DNA of 64,000 bases from Desulfuromusa kysingii (GTDB lineage: Bacteria; Desulfobacterota; Desulfuromonadia; Desulfuromonadales; Geopsychrobacteraceae), in assembly GCF_900107645.1 (NCBI RefSeq), contig NZ_FNQN01000003.1:1-64000 (forward strand), read 5' to 3'. The notes below the pieces were generated by a model that was not told where the DNA came from, did no database searches, and saw nothing but the letters and a program-made list of their open reading frames with translations. This document shows positions 8,072-17,235 of the stretch, one piece after another. The position numbers and the translations under genes were made by a program. Positions within the stretch are counted from its first letter, which is position 1. Each line of letters begins with the position of its first letter.

Positions 8072-9048
8072 GCGGCCTCAGCTTGAGAAAAGAAAATCCT
8101 GACGAGTTCTCGAATGTGATCAAGCTGTTCGGTTTTTTGTAAAGAGGCGCGGAAAAGTGCAGCACCTTCCATACTCCGTGTGTACCAGCAAAGATGTTTG
8201 CGCATTTCTAAAATAGCTTTTTTTTCTCCGAATTGGTCGTGGTGTAATTGCAGGTGTTGTAATGCGGTCTGATACTTTTCCAGTGGCGTGGGAATTGTCA
8301 CTGGCTTACCCGCCAGTTGTTCAATGATTTGTCGGATTAGCCACGGATTACCGTATCCCCCACGACCTATCATAATAGCGTCACAACCGGTCTTCCGAAG
8401 CATCGCAATACCATCTTCAGGATTGAAAATATCGCCACTTCCAAACACTGGTATATTTAGCTCCGATTTTAGTGCGGTAATGTGTTCCCAGCGCGCACTT
8501 CCTGAGAAGCCTTGGCTTCGAGGACGGGGATGGAGGGTGATAGCATCAACTCCTTCTGCTTCGGCGATGCGACCGATTTCTAAAAAATTAAGAGATTGTT
8601 CGTCCCAACCTGAACGTATTTTTATTGTCAATGGGCCGGGGTAGACCTTGCGAACCGCAGCTACGATTTGTGCCACCCTGAGCGGTTCTTGAAGGAGGGC
8701 GCTTCCTGCTCCGTTCCGCACCACTTTTTTAACTGGGCAGCCCATGTTTAAATCCAGTAAGGTGGTTTCATCCTTGATGCTTTCAGCCGCTTTGGAAAGA
8801 ACCATGGGATCTTCTCCAAACAGCTGAACCCCAAGGGGAAATTCATCTTTATGCGAGGTCAGAAGTAACCGGGTTTTCTTGCCATCACGGATCAACCCGT
8901 TAGCACTTATCATTTCTGAAAAAACCAGGCTGGCGCCAAAGGATTTCATCACTCTGCGGTAAGGTAGGTTGGTGATCCCTGCCATGGGTGCGAGGATGAC
9001 AGGATTAACCAGTTGCAGTGACTTTATTTGAATAGGTTGTGTATGCAT
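8068..9048 (-). CDS. dusB: tRNA-dihydrouridine synthase DusB (NifR3)
   Basis: FMN enzyme that reduces uridine to dihydrouridine in tRNA. The 326-residue TIM barrel shows LAPMAGITNLPYRR at the FMN site, LDLNMGCPVKKVVRNGAGSA with the catalytic Cys, IKIRSGWD, the TLHPR-type phosphate loop and MIGRGGYGNPWL. The start at 9048 (MHTQPIQIKSLQL) matches family N-termini; an in-frame ATG at 9099 would add 17 unrelated residues. The order dusB-ntrB-ntrC is the classic nifR3-ntrB-ntrC operon of several Proteobacteria, with a four-base overlap into ntrB. Confidence 0.94.
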   Translation of the reverse strand: MHTQPIQIKSLQLVNPVILAPMAGITNLPYRRVMKSFGASLVFSEMISANGLIRDGKKTRLLLTSHKDEFPLGVQLFGEDPMVLSKAAESIKDETTLLDLNMGCPVKKVVRNGAGSALLQEPLRVAQIVAAVRKVYPGPLTIKIRSGWDEQSLNFLEIGRIAEAEGVDAITLHPRPRSQGFSGSARWEHITALKSELNIPVFGSGDIFNPEDGIAMLRKTGCDAIMIGRGGYGNPWLIRQIIEQLAGKPVTIPTPLEKYQTALQHLQLHHDQFGEKKAILEMRKHLCWYTRSMEGAALFRASLQKTEQLDHIRELVRIFFSQAEAA

Positions 9049-9141
9049 AATTATTAGGCATTTTATGCTCTCTGGGCCTGAGTGGCAAGGAAAAAACACC
9101 TGTTATGTGGTCTGAACCCACACAACTTTTAGGAGTATAAA

Positions 9142-9160
9142 ATTGAATACTGTATACAAT
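9142..9160. promoter_or_regulatory. 19-bp operator-like palindrome upstream of gltA
   Basis: The sequence has the form ATTG-A-ATAC-T-GTAT-A-CAAT, a dyad with all paired arm positions conserved and mismatches only at symmetric positions 5/15 and the centre. It ends 7 bases before the -35 box of the gltA promoter. The form resembles GntR-family operators. The regulator is unknown; HgtR is a known repressor of gltA in Geobacter, but I cannot confirm that this is its site. The rest of the 347-base gap 9049-9395 contains only the promoter and a leader. Confidence 0.5.
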
Positions 9161-9167
9161 TTACCGC

Positions 9168-9196
9168 TTGACAATGGGGAAGTGAATTGCTAGAAC
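9168..9196 (+). promoter_or_regulatory. gltA sigma-70 promoter
   Basis: A perfect -35 TTGACA (9168-9173), a 17-bp spacer and TAGAAC as -10 (9191-9196). It predicts a start near 9203 and a leader of about 190 bases before the citrate synthase start codon. Confidence 0.65.
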
Positions 9197-9395
9197 AATA
9201 TTTGTGAATTTAGGCGAAAGAAGGTTTACGGACTTGAGAAAAAGGGTCTGTAAACCCACTTCAAAATTAGTTTTATAGCCTGCATAAAAAGATGTTTTTT
9301 TGTGCAGTTCGATATTTCCGCTTTGCGGAATTTCTTTCTTGGCCCAGATGGGCTTCTCGATTGTTTATTTAACGTCCAAAAAAAGGAGAGAGAGT

Positions 9396-10709
9396 ATGTC
9401 AACTTTGAAAAAGGTTCTAGCAGAAAAGATTGCTGCGCATCGCCCCCGCACAACTCGACTGGCTAAAGAATTTGCTGATGTGAGTCTCGGTGAATCTACT
9501 ATCGGTCAGGCTATCGGTGGAGCTCGTGGTATCAAGTGTCTGGTTACTGATATCTCCTATCTGGATCCAATGGAAGGGATTCGTTTCCGTGGTTACACTA
9601 TTCCTGAAACCTTTGCTGCGCTGCCCAAGGTTCCTGGTAGTGACTATCCTTACGTCGAAGGTTTCTGGTATCTGCTGATGACCGGCGACATTCCAACGAT
9701 GGAACAAACTCTCGAAGTCGTTGAAGACTGGAAGAGCCGTTCCCAGGTTCCTCAATATGTTATTGATGTTCTTCGTGCTCTGCCACGTGACAGCCATCCA
9801 ATGGTTATGTTCTCTTCTGCTATTTTGGCAATGCAACGTGATTCGGTCTTCTCTAACAACTACGCTGCTGGCAAATTCAATAAAATGACTTGCTGGGAAG
9901 ATATGTATGAGGATTCCACAAACCTGATGGCTAAACTTGGTCCTATCGGTGCTTATATCTATCGGATGAAGTACAAAGGTGACACTCATATTGATGCCGA
10001 TCCTGATCTGGATATGGGTGGTAACTTCGCTCATATGATTGGTCAAAGCGAAGATTACAAAAATGTGGCCCGGATGTATTTCATCCTCCACTCTGATCAT
10101 GAGTCCGGTAACGTTTCTGCACATACCACTCACCTGGTTGCTTCTGCTTTGTCAGATGCATACTATGCCTACAGTGCTGGTATCAACGGTCTTGCTGGTC
10201 CTTTACATGGTCTGGCTAACGAAGAAGTTCTTCGTTGGACACAAAACTTCATGGCCAAACTGGGTGGCGAACTACCCACCGAAGAACAACTTAAAGAAGC
10301 TCTTTGGGCTACCCTTAACAGCGGCCAGGTTATCCCAGGTTACGGTCATGCTGTTCTGCGGAAAACTGATCCACGTTATACCTCACAGCGTGAATTCTGC
10401 CTCAACACTGAAGGTCTCAAAGATTACCCACTGTTTAAATTGGTCAGCATGATCTTTGATGTCACACCAGATATTCTGGTTGAACAAGGGAAAGCTAAAA
10501 ACCCATGGCCAAATGTTGATGCTCAGTCGGGCGTTATTCAATGGTATTATGGTGTTACCCAGTACGAATTCTATACCGTTCTGTTCGGTATCGGTCGTGC
10601 CCTTGGTTGCTTGCCAAATATCACTTGGGACCGTGCCCTTGGTTATGCCATTGAGCGTCCTAAGTCTGTTACGACTGACATGCTTGAGGCTGCTGCTGGT
10701 ATCAAGTAA
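9396..10709 (+). CDS. gltA: Citrate synthase, eukaryote-type
   Basis: Condenses acetyl-CoA and oxaloacetate to citrate at the entry of the TCA cycle, the main oxidative route in acetate-oxidising metal reducers. The 437-residue product resembles mitochondrial rather than usual bacterial citrate synthase: NGLAGPLHGLANEEVL carries the first catalytic His, PGYGHAVLRKTDPRYT the second, and EQGKAKNPWPNVDAQSG the catalytic Asp, all nearly as in the pig enzyme. ERPKSVTTDML near the C-terminus is also of mitochondrial type. GGAGAG lies before ATG 9396; the in-frame ATG at 9300 has no ribosome site. A strong terminator follows. Eukaryote-like citrate synthase is a recognised trait of Geobacteraceae and relatives. 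Confidence 0.96.
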   Translation: MSTLKKVLAEKIAAHRPRTTRLAKEFADVSLGESTIGQAIGGARGIKCLVTDISYLDPMEGIRFRGYTIPETFAALPKVPGSDYPYVEGFWYLLMTGDIPTMEQTLEVVEDWKSRSQVPQYVIDVLRALPRDSHPMVMFSSAILAMQRDSVFSNNYAAGKFNKMTCWEDMYEDSTNLMAKLGPIGAYIYRMKYKGDTHIDADPDLDMGGNFAHMIGQSEDYKNVARMYFILHSDHESGNVSAHTTHLVASALSDAYYAYSAGINGLAGPLHGLANEEVLRWTQNFMAKLGGELPTEEQLKEALWATLNSGQVIPGYGHAVLRKTDPRYTSQREFCLNTEGLKDYPLFKLVSMIFDVTPDILVEQGKAKNPWPNVDAQSGVIQWYYGVTQYEFYTVLFGIGRALGCLPNITWDRALGYAIERPKSVTTDMLEAAAGIK

Positions 10710-10739
10710 GCGAGTTAGATTTTATTGTTCTTTGTTTAT

Positions 10740-10770
10740 GGGAGGTCCCGTTTGGGGCCTCCCTTTTTTT
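10740..10770 (+). terminator. Rho-independent terminator of gltA
   Basis: A 10-bp GC-rich stem (10740-10749 with 10754-10763, one T-G), a GTTT loop and seven Ts. Confidence 0.93.
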
Positions 10771-10876
10771 ATGGATTTTGTTTTGTCTGTACGGAGGGCG
10801 CTATTTTTTTCAATTCGAATCGAGTATAATTCCAAACAGTCACAGTTATATTTTCCAGATGTTAAAAGGGGTATTT

Positions 10877-11557
10877 ATGAAACAAAGATTTTTGGCTGTT
10901 TTGGTTGTTTTTTTATTTATTGCTGGTTGTGCAACTAATACAACCCATCAAAATACGAAGAAAGGGGCGGGGGTTGGCGTTCTGGTCGGCGCGGTGTCGG
11001 GAGCTTTAATCGGATACCATAATGATCATTCTGGGGGCGCTCTCAGAGGGGCTCTGATCGGTGGTGCAGCTGGTGGTGCGTTGGGTGCTGGAGCCGGTGC
11101 CTATATGGATAAGCAACAGACTGAGTTTGAACAGGAATTGGCAAATGAACAGGCACAGCATCAGATAGAAATTGAACGGCAGCAGAATGAGATTCTTAAG
11201 CTGACGATGAATAGTGAGGTCTCGTTTGACTTTAACTCAGCGAATATAAAATCAACATTTTACTCACCCTTGACAAAGATCGCTGACATTATGAGTCGTT
11301 ATCCTCAGACCCAGATAGTCGTGGTTGGTCATACGGATAATGTTGGTTCTGATCAATACAATTTTGAGCTTTCACTAAGAAGAGCGAATGCCGTTGCCAA
11401 TTATTTAATTATGCGCGGGGTAAGTGCTGCAAGGATGGGGACAGAAGGGCATGGTGAGATGGAACCCATTGCTAGTAATAATACTGTGTCCGGTCAGGCG
11501 CAAAACCGCCGTGTAGAGATTTTTGTTGTCCCGAATGATAATGCTGGACAATATTGA
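10877..11557 (+). CDS. OmpA-family lipoprotein with glycine-zipper domain (YiaD-like)
   Basis: Outer-membrane lipoprotein that probably ties the envelope to peptidoglycan. The 226-residue product begins with a lipoprotein signal peptide and lipobox (LFIAGC, Cys18), followed by a glycine zipper (GVLVGAVSGALIG, GGAAGGALGAGAGAYM), a short coiled coil rich in Glu/Gln (about 75-105) and a C-terminal OmpA domain with the peptidoglycan motif GHTDNVGSDQYNFELSLRR and QNRRVEIF. ATG 10877 follows AAGGGG; upstream in-frame starts lie before any signal peptide and are rejected. Monocistronic, followed by a hairpin shared with the convergent methyltransferase gene. Confidence 0.9.
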   Translation: MKQRFLAVLVVFLFIAGCATNTTHQNTKKGAGVGVLVGAVSGALIGYHNDHSGGALRGALIGGAAGGALGAGAGAYMDKQQTEFEQELANEQAQHQIEIERQQNEILKLTMNSEVSFDFNSANIKSTFYSPLTKIADIMSRYPQTQIVVVGHTDNVGSDQYNFELSLRRANAVANYLIMRGVSAARMGTEGHGEMEPIASNNTVSGQAQNRRVEIFVVPNDNAGQY

Positions 11558-11569
11558 ATCTAAAGGTTG

Positions 11570-11597
11570 CTAGGGCAACCCGCTGAGGTTGCCCTAG
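11570..11597. terminator. Convergent bidirectional terminator hairpin
   Basis: An 11-bp perfect stem (11570-11580 with 11587-11597) with a CGCTGA loop. It overlaps the last codons of the minus-strand methyltransferase gene and follows the OmpA lipoprotein gene. The U-tracts are short (TCTTT on the plus strand). Confidence 0.6.
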
Positions 11598-12454
11598 TCT
11601 TTCGTTGCATCAGAAGGTTTATCTATCTCATCTAGAACTTCTGGTGCTGTCTTCTGGTGGATGTGTTTTTCTTTCTCTTTCCGGGTGGCGTAGATCAATA
11701 ACTTTTTATCAGTGTACGACTCTACTTCACCGGCAAAAGATTCAATTTGAAAATAATCGTGGATCTTTTGGGGAGCGTCCATGAAAAACTTATTCAACTC
11801 CTGAACTTTTGCACGATTCAGTCCTGCGGTTTTGGTCCATTCTTGAAAGTCATGGGTTTTGGAAATAATCTGGATCTCTTGGAGTATCAGTTCAGAATCC
11901 TGAATCATTTCACGCCATTGTTCTTCATTGAATGCTTTTATGTGGGTCGGGTTACGCATTTTTTCCATGGTTTGAAAGAATTCTGCGATTTCAGGGTCTG
12001 CAGGCATTAAGGTGTCAATGATGGCCATTCGACCGCCTCGACGGAGAACCCGGTGAAATTCACGTAACGCTTTGGGAACATCTGGAAAGTGATGGGGAGC
12101 GATGCGACAGGTGAGCAGGGTAAAAGACCCTGCAGGGAAAGGGAGGTCTTCTGCATCTGCTTCGCGGAAAACGACGTTGTCAACGCGTCCCTCTTCGGCA
12201 ATATGCTCTTGTGCTTTTTTGAGCATTTGCATAGTTAAATCCGAGGCCACAACCTGTCTGACCATTGGCGCAAAGAAAAGAGCCATGTGACCGCCACCAC
12301 AGGCAACGTCGAGCATATTGTCATCATGGGAAGGTTTGAGTAGCTTTGCTGCTTCTTCCAGATCTTCGCCCCCGGAAAAATGGGTTGCCTCAACATATGC
12401 TGATGCAGTTCTACCGAACTGCTCACGAATTCTATTTTTAAATTTGCTGTTCAT
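11594..12454 (-). CDS. Class I SAM-dependent methyltransferase (UbiE/Methyltransf_11 type)
   Basis: A 286-residue S-adenosylmethionine-dependent methyltransferase. Motif I is LDVACGGGHMALFFA; the acidic residue after strand 2 is in VVASDLT; motif II/III is FREADAEDLPFPAGSFTLLT; then VLRRGGRMAIID. This resembles the UbiE/COQ5-like group, but the substrate cannot be read from the sequence. The C-terminal tail after the fold is charged and low in complexity. ATG 12454 has AAGGAG six bases upstream and is preferred to the ATG at 12484. It is divergent from rlmI, with no operon partner. Confidence 0.82.
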   Translation of the reverse strand: MNSKFKNRIREQFGRTASAYVEATHFSGGEDLEEAAKLLKPSHDDNMLDVACGGGHMALFFAPMVRQVVASDLTMQMLKKAQEHIAEEGRVDNVVFREADAEDLPFPAGSFTLLTCRIAPHHFPDVPKALREFHRVLRRGGRMAIIDTLMPADPEIAEFFQTMEKMRNPTHIKAFNEEQWREMIQDSELILQEIQIISKTHDFQEWTKTAGLNRAKVQELNKFFMDAPQKIHDYFQIESFAGEVESYTDKKLLIYATRKEKEKHIHQKTAPEVLDEIDKPSDATKD

Positions 12455-12649
12455 TCGGTCTCCTTCTATGTATTCCTTCGCCATTATAGCATTGTACTGT
12501 AATATTTTTGGAAATAATTAACAGCTTAATATTGAAACTGCTACTGAAATAGTATCTTATTCTTAAACTGGCACTTGGCGTCAAGGTTTGACTCAGTTAC
12601 AATTCCGATGGTTTTAATCCATATCGTCGGTGTGAATAAAGGATGTTCT

Positions 12650-13843
12650 ATGAAAAAATGTCGCGTTGGCCCCGAAACAATTCGTATGCTTGAGTTGGGA
12701 CACCCTTGGGTCCTCGCTGATCGCTATACAAAACAGTGGCCTTCCGGAGAAGCAGGTGATCTGATTGCGCTTGTTGATGATAAGAATCAGCATTTGGCTA
12801 CGGCTTTGTATGATCCCAAAGATCGGATTGTAGCGCGAATTCTTGATCGGAAAAAAATTCAAATAACTGTGGAATGGTTCGAAGAGAAGCTTCTTTTGGC
12901 AAAACAGTTGCGTGTGCATGCGCGCCTCCAGGAGACCGATGCGTACCGTTGGCTCAATAGCGAAGGCGATGGGTTGCCCGGGGTAACGATAGACCGTTAC
13001 GGCGACTATTTGATGCTGCAATTGTACACTTCTGCCTGGGATGTTCATCTGGATCGATTGACGACCGCAGTACGCAATGTTTTTCAGCCGATGGGTGTCT
13101 ACCGTAAATTGAGGCCACAGGAAACCCGTGCCTTGGAGGCGAAGCGGCGCAGCAAGGAATACAGCCGGGTGATTGCAGGCACAGCGGCCCCTGTCCCTTT
13201 GCAGGTGACAGAAAATGGATTGAATTATCTGGTTGATTTACGTGAAGGTCTCAATACGGGGCTGTTTCCGGATCAGAGGCGTAACCGACAGGAGTTCTCG
13301 GAGCGGGTTGCAGGAAAAAGGGTCCTGAACTTATTCGCTTTTACTGGTGCCTTTTCTGTTGCCGCTGCGGCTGCTGGAGCTCAAAAGGTGACCAGTGTCG
13401 ATGTTTCGGCAAAGTATCTGGATATTGCGCGGGAGAACTTTTCCATCAACAGGATTAATCCGAAGCGACATGAATTTGTCGTCAATGATGTTTTTACCGA
13501 ACTGGCAAAAATGCAGGGACAGCAGCGTTGTTTTGATATTATTCTCTTTGATCCCCCGTCCTTTTCGACTACGAGTAAGAGTCGTTTTTCTACTCATGGG
13601 GGAACGTCAAAGCTGGTGTTGGCGTGTTTGCCTCTTTTGGAATCTGGTGGCCTTCTCGTCAGTTCCAGTAATCATCAAAAGGTCTCTATGGAGGATTATC
13701 TGAAAGAGTTACGGCGGGGGGCTTTGCAGTCAGGTGATGACTTGAGGACAATCTTTATCGGCGGTCAGCCGGAAGATTTTCCTTGCTCTGTGAGTTTTCC
13801 TGAAGGTCGGTATCTCAAATTTGTCATCAGTGTCAAAAGTTAA
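12650..13843 (+). CDS. rlmI: 23S rRNA (cytosine) methyltransferase RlmI-like
   Basis: Probable 23S rRNA m5C methyltransferase. The 397-residue product has an N-terminal PUA RNA-binding domain (about 1-75, GHPWVLADR), the RlmI middle domain (WLNSEGDGLPGVTIDRYGDYL) and a Rossmann methyltransferase domain with NLFAFTGAFSVAAAAAG (motif I), VTSVDVS and the catalytic-loop motif DPPSFS. ATG 12650 fits the family N-terminus; an in-frame ATG at 12575 would add 25 unrelated residues. Members of this family (COG1092) act on rRNA, but the exact position is inferred from E. coli. The gene ends 24 bases before the kinase gene, with no visible terminator. Confidence 0.85.
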   Translation: MKKCRVGPETIRMLELGHPWVLADRYTKQWPSGEAGDLIALVDDKNQHLATALYDPKDRIVARILDRKKIQITVEWFEEKLLLAKQLRVHARLQETDAYRWLNSEGDGLPGVTIDRYGDYLMLQLYTSAWDVHLDRLTTAVRNVFQPMGVYRKLRPQETRALEAKRRSKEYSRVIAGTAAPVPLQVTENGLNYLVDLREGLNTGLFPDQRRNRQEFSERVAGKRVLNLFAFTGAFSVAAAAAGAQKVTSVDVSAKYLDIARENFSINRINPKRHEFVVNDVFTELAKMQGQQRCFDIILFDPPSFSTTSKSRFSTHGGTSKLVLACLPLLESGGLLVSSSNHQKVSMEDYLKELRRGALQSGDDLRTIFIGGQPEDFPCSVSFPEGRYLKFVISVKS

Positions 13844-13867
13844 TCCGTCACTTAACCCTCTTTTTAG

Positions 13868-15655
13868 GTGGATCTACGCTTGCTCATGAAGAAATTATTC
13901 AGAAATATCAGCTTGTTCTGGGTGTTGATTATCAGTCTGCTGCTGGCGACAACTCTTGTCTGGCAGGCCACTCGATGGGCTTATACCGATGCCCTGAATA
14001 CGCTGATAAAAGTCGGCGGAGAGAGGATGACACTGTACTCTGGTACTTTGCATGAAGCTCTGAGCCGGTACGCTTACCTCCCTTACGTTTTATCTCAGAA
14101 TATTGATATCAAAATTTTGCTGAAGTCTTCCTTTAATGCTGATTTAGTGAATGATTATCTGCAATCCCTCAACGCTGAGGCCGGTTCTGATACTCTCTAC
14201 GTGATGAGCGCTGTGGGCGACACTCTGGCGGCGAGCAATTGGCAGGATCCACAAACCTATATTGGCCATAACTATGGGTTCAGGCCTTACTTCACCGATG
14301 CAAAATCCAAATTGAAGGGGCGGTTTTTTGCTATCGGTGCAACCACTGGAAAGCCGGGATATTTCATGTCTCATTCGGTTTGCGATAATGGCCAGTTTCT
14401 GGGGGCAACTATCGCTAAGGTTGATCTGACCCCATTACAGGATGATTGGCATAAGGGGGGAGAAACGGTTTTGGTCAGTGATGCCAATGGCGTTTTGTTC
14501 CTCTCCAGTCGGGAGGATTGGAAGTACCGGACGCTGACGCAACTCTCTGAAAACCAGAGAACTATGATCCTTGCTGGGCGACAATACGGGGCTCAAGCTC
14601 TTGAATTGTTGCCTCTGGAGACAGTTGAGGTTTTGGCTGAGGGGCAAAAGATCGTCCGTTTTGATAAGGCGCTTTATCTGTTTCTCTCGCGGCCTCAGGA
14701 AGATCTTGGTTGGCAACTCCATCATGTGGCGCCGTTGGCTCCAGTGCAGGAACGAAGCCAGGCGGTGATGATTATCGGGATAGTCCTGACTTTGCTTCTT
14801 CTCGCCTTATCTTTATATGGCCGAGAGCGGCGGCAAAAGCAGATTTCACGACGGAAGGCACATCAAGCTGAGGCGATTCAGGCAATGAATCTGCGTCTAC
14901 AGGCAGAAATTGCCGAACGGAATCGGACCGAAAGTGTTTTGCATGAGACCCAGAAAGAATTGGTTCAGGCTGGGAAGTTAGCGGCATTAGGACATATGGC
15001 GGCGGGGATTGTTCATGAATTGAACCAGCCTATCACCGCTATCCGTACTCAGGCGGCCAGTGGCCATCTATTGCTTGACCGGGGGGAAACAGGCAAGGTC
15101 CGTGAAACCTTCTCGGCTATTACTCGAATGACCGAACATATGGCATCGATTACAGCTCAACTAAAGACGTTCGCCCACAAAATTCCTCCGAAGCGTAAGG
15201 AGCGAGTTGTGCTTCAGGATTGCCTTGATGGCGCGTTAAATATGACTGCCTCAATGTTCAGTGATTTTGGCATCTCTTTACAGACCGAGGTTCCCGCCGC
15301 CCCGGTAGTCTTAAGTGGTGATCAGGTGCGGATAAAACAGGTGCTCGTGAATCTGATTCGTAATGCTGTCGATGCCATGAAAAATAGTGAAAAAAAAGTG
15401 TTGCAGATTAAAGTCACTGCCCTGCCGCAGGATGTTGAAATTGTTATCATCGATAGTGGGATTGGAATTGACGAACACAATATGGGGGAGTTATTTACCC
15501 CGTTTTTTACGACCAAAGATGTTGGTGAGGGGTTAGGCTTGGGGCTCTCGATCTCCTATCGGATTATCACGGATCTCGACGGCAGTATCAAGGGTAAGAG
15601 TCTTGATGACGGAGGAGCCTGTTTTACCATTAAGCTTCCTCGGATACAAAAATGA
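13868..15655 (+). CDS. dctB: DctB-type sensor histidine kinase
   Basis: Membrane sensor kinase. The 595-residue protein has a first transmembrane helix (about 15-32), a periplasmic double-Cache (PDC) domain with the typical FRPYFTDA...GKPGYFMSHSV signature (about 160-185), a second helix (about 300-318), a coiled coil, then HisKA with MAAGIVHELNQPITAI (His near 383) and HATPase motifs LIRNAVDAM, IDSGIGI and GLGLGLSIS. HELNQPI with a PDC sensor is the DctB arrangement, which in known cases senses C4-dicarboxylates. The listed start is GTG; ATG 13886 is an alternative and may be better. It lies 13 bases from the response regulator. Here the ligand may differ, since the nearby transporter is of TAXI type. 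Confidence 0.85.
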   Translation: MDLRLLMKKLFRNISLFWVLIISLLLATTLVWQATRWAYTDALNTLIKVGGERMTLYSGTLHEALSRYAYLPYVLSQNIDIKILLKSSFNADLVNDYLQSLNAEAGSDTLYVMSAVGDTLAASNWQDPQTYIGHNYGFRPYFTDAKSKLKGRFFAIGATTGKPGYFMSHSVCDNGQFLGATIAKVDLTPLQDDWHKGGETVLVSDANGVLFLSSREDWKYRTLTQLSENQRTMILAGRQYGAQALELLPLETVEVLAEGQKIVRFDKALYLFLSRPQEDLGWQLHHVAPLAPVQERSQAVMIIGIVLTLLLLALSLYGRERRQKQISRRKAHQAEAIQAMNLRLQAEIAERNRTESVLHETQKELVQAGKLAALGHMAAGIVHELNQPITAIRTQAASGHLLLDRGETGKVRETFSAITRMTEHMASITAQLKTFAHKIPPKRKERVVLQDCLDGALNMTASMFSDFGISLQTEVPAAPVVLSGDQVRIKQVLVNLIRNAVDAMKNSEKKVLQIKVTALPQDVEIVIIDSGIGIDEHNMGELFTPFFTTKDVGEGLGLGLSISYRIITDLDGSIKGKSLDDGGACFTIKLPRIQK

Positions 15656-15668
15656 ACGGAGCAAAAGA

Positions 15669-17039
15669 ATGACAGAAGGTGAAAACCGGGTTTATTTAGT
15701 CGATGATGATGTCGAAATGCGCACAGCGACAGCGCAGTGGCTGGAACTATCCGGCTGCGATGTCCAGAGCTTCGCAGATGCACCGACCGCGCTGGCTGAA
15801 CTCTCCAGCACGTTTTCCGGAGTTGTTGTCAGCGACATCCGCATGCCAAAGATGGATGGTATGACCTTTCTCACCCGTCTCTATGCTCTTGACTCAGATA
15901 TCCCTGTAATTTTATTGACAGCTCATGGTGATGTGCAGATGGCCGTTGATGCTATGCAAAAGGGGGCTTATGATTTTATTGAAAAACCCTTTGACCCAGA
16001 ATACCTCCTCGATATTGTCCGTCGTGCGTGTGAGAAGCGTCGTTTGGTCATGGAGAACCATGAGTTACGACGTCGTTTAGCAGGGGTGTGTGGGATTGAG
16101 CAACGTTTGATTGGCAACAGCCCTGAAATCTGCCGCTTGCGAGAGGAGATCCTTGATGTCGCTGATACTGATGCACCAGTGCTGATACAGGGAGAAACCG
16201 GGACCGGAAAAGAGGTGGTTGCCCGTTGCCTGCATGCCTTCGGGGCGCGTCGGGAAGGGAAGTATGTCCCCGTTAATTGTGGCGCTGTTCCTGAGAATAT
16301 TTTTGAGAGTGAACTCTTTGGTCACGAGCGTGGAGCTTTTACCGGTGCTGATCGGCAGCGCATTGGTCGTTTTGAATATGCGCAGGGGGGAGTTCTCTTT
16401 TTAGATGAGATCGGAACCATGCCGCTACCCTTGCAAGTTAAAGTGTTACGTGCTTTGCAAGAACGCGAAGTGATCAGAGTCGGGAGCAACGAGGCGAAGC
16501 CGGTTGATATCCGTTTGATAAGTGCGACCAGTAAGGACCTGCTGACGGAGTGTTCCACCGGAACCTTTCGTGAAGACCTCTATTATCGGATTAATGTGGT
16601 TGAATTGCGGGTGCCGCCGTTACGTGAACGAGGTGAAGATATTCTGTTGTTGTTCAATTATTTTGTCAGTCTTGCTGCTGTGGCTTACAATCGCCCCGAA
16701 GTTTCATTGCCGAGTGCCGATATCGGTCTGATGATGAATCATGACTGGCCGGGAAATGTTCGGGAGTTGAAAAACATTGCTGAGCGGTATGTTCTCTCTT
16801 CGATCCCCATCGGACAACGTTTGACAACGGTGCTCCGGTCTCCGCATCAAGGCGCAATAAATTCTGAAAATACCTCACTGCAGGAATTGATGCGTTATCA
16901 TGAGCGTTTATTGCTTGAACAAGCCTTGATTCGCCATTGTGGCGATGTTCAGGCGGTGATGACTGAGTTAGATTTGCCGCGACGGACATTAAACGAAAAG
17001 ATGTCTCGACATCATCTCGACAGGAAAAACTACCTCTAG
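15669..17039 (+). CDS. dctD: DctD-type sigma-54-dependent response regulator
   Basis: Partner of the upstream kinase; activates sigma-54 promoters. The 456-residue protein has a receiver domain with Asp56 (VVVSDIRMP), AAA+ Walker A GETGTGKE and the sigma-54 loop [16 protein letters not shown]. The receiver sequence [13 protein letters not shown] is close to DctD. The C-terminal helix-turn-helix ([19 protein letters not shown]) is of the DctD kind. ATG 15669 has GGAG seven bases upstream. A sigma-54 promoter and an 18-bp palindrome lie just downstream, before the TRAP transporter genes, so the likely target is that transporter. It could instead respond to another acid or amino acid. Confidence 0.88.
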   Translation: MTEGENRVYLVDDDVEMRTATAQWLELSGCDVQSFADAPTALAELSSTFSGVVVSDIRMPKMDGMTFLTRLYALDSDIPVILLTAHGDVQMAVDAMQKGAYDFIEKPFDPEYLLDIVRRACEKRRLVMENHELRRRLAGVCGIEQRLIGNSPEICRLREEILDVADTDAPVLIQGETGTGKEVVARCLHAFGARREGKYVPVNCGAVPENIFESELFGHERGAFTGADRQRIGRFEYAQGGVLFLDEIGTMPLPLQVKVLRALQEREVIRVGSNEAKPVDIRLISATSKDLLTECSTGTFREDLYYRINVVELRVPPLRERGEDILLLFNYFVSLAAVAYNRPEVSLPSADIGLMMNHDWPGNVRELKNIAERYVLSSIPIGQRLTTVLRSPHQGAINSENTSLQELMRYHERLLLEQALIRHCGDVQAVMTELDLPRRTLNEKMSRHHLDRKNYL

Positions 17040-17044
17040 ACTGC

Positions 17045-17062
17045 TCGGCAAGATCTTGCCGA
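17045..17062. promoter_or_regulatory. Perfect 18-bp palindrome, candidate DctD enhancer
   Basis: TCGGCAAGA followed by its exact reverse complement, about 100 bases upstream of the sigma-54 promoter at 17144 and 6 bases after dctD. The distance suits an enhancer site. A stretch of six Ts begins only 8 bases later, so an imperfect terminator for dctD is the alternative. Confidence 0.5.
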
Positions 17063-17143
17063 AATAGATTTTTTGCTGGCATGATTTTGCTGAAAACTAT
17101 CGTCAACGACACTCCATCCCCCCTTTCTTTGTAGTGAATAAGC

Positions 17144-17160
17144 TTGGCATACCTATTGCT
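17144..17160 (+). promoter_or_regulatory. Sigma-54 promoter of the TAXI transporter genes
   Basis: TTGGCAT-N5-ATTGCT with GG at 17146-17147 and GC at 17158-17159, exactly 10 bases between, matching the -24/-12 consensus YTGGCAY-N5-TTGCW at nearly all positions. The expected start is near 17171, 65 bases before the solute-binding-protein gene. Confidence 0.75.
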
Positions 17161-17235
17161 CTATCATCGGTTGAGAAAAATAAAATAGTGTTTCCATTTT
17201 CGGAGACAACATTAACCGATCCCGAGGAGGATAAA

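Noticed and set aside
9417-10133. 238-codon frame on the minus strand
   Set aside because: Antisense to citrate synthase; no family similarity or start signal.
17076-17088. Sigma-54-like TGGCATG...TTTGCT sequence
   Set aside because: Only 9 bases separate GG and GC instead of 10; the promoter at 17144 has correct spacing.
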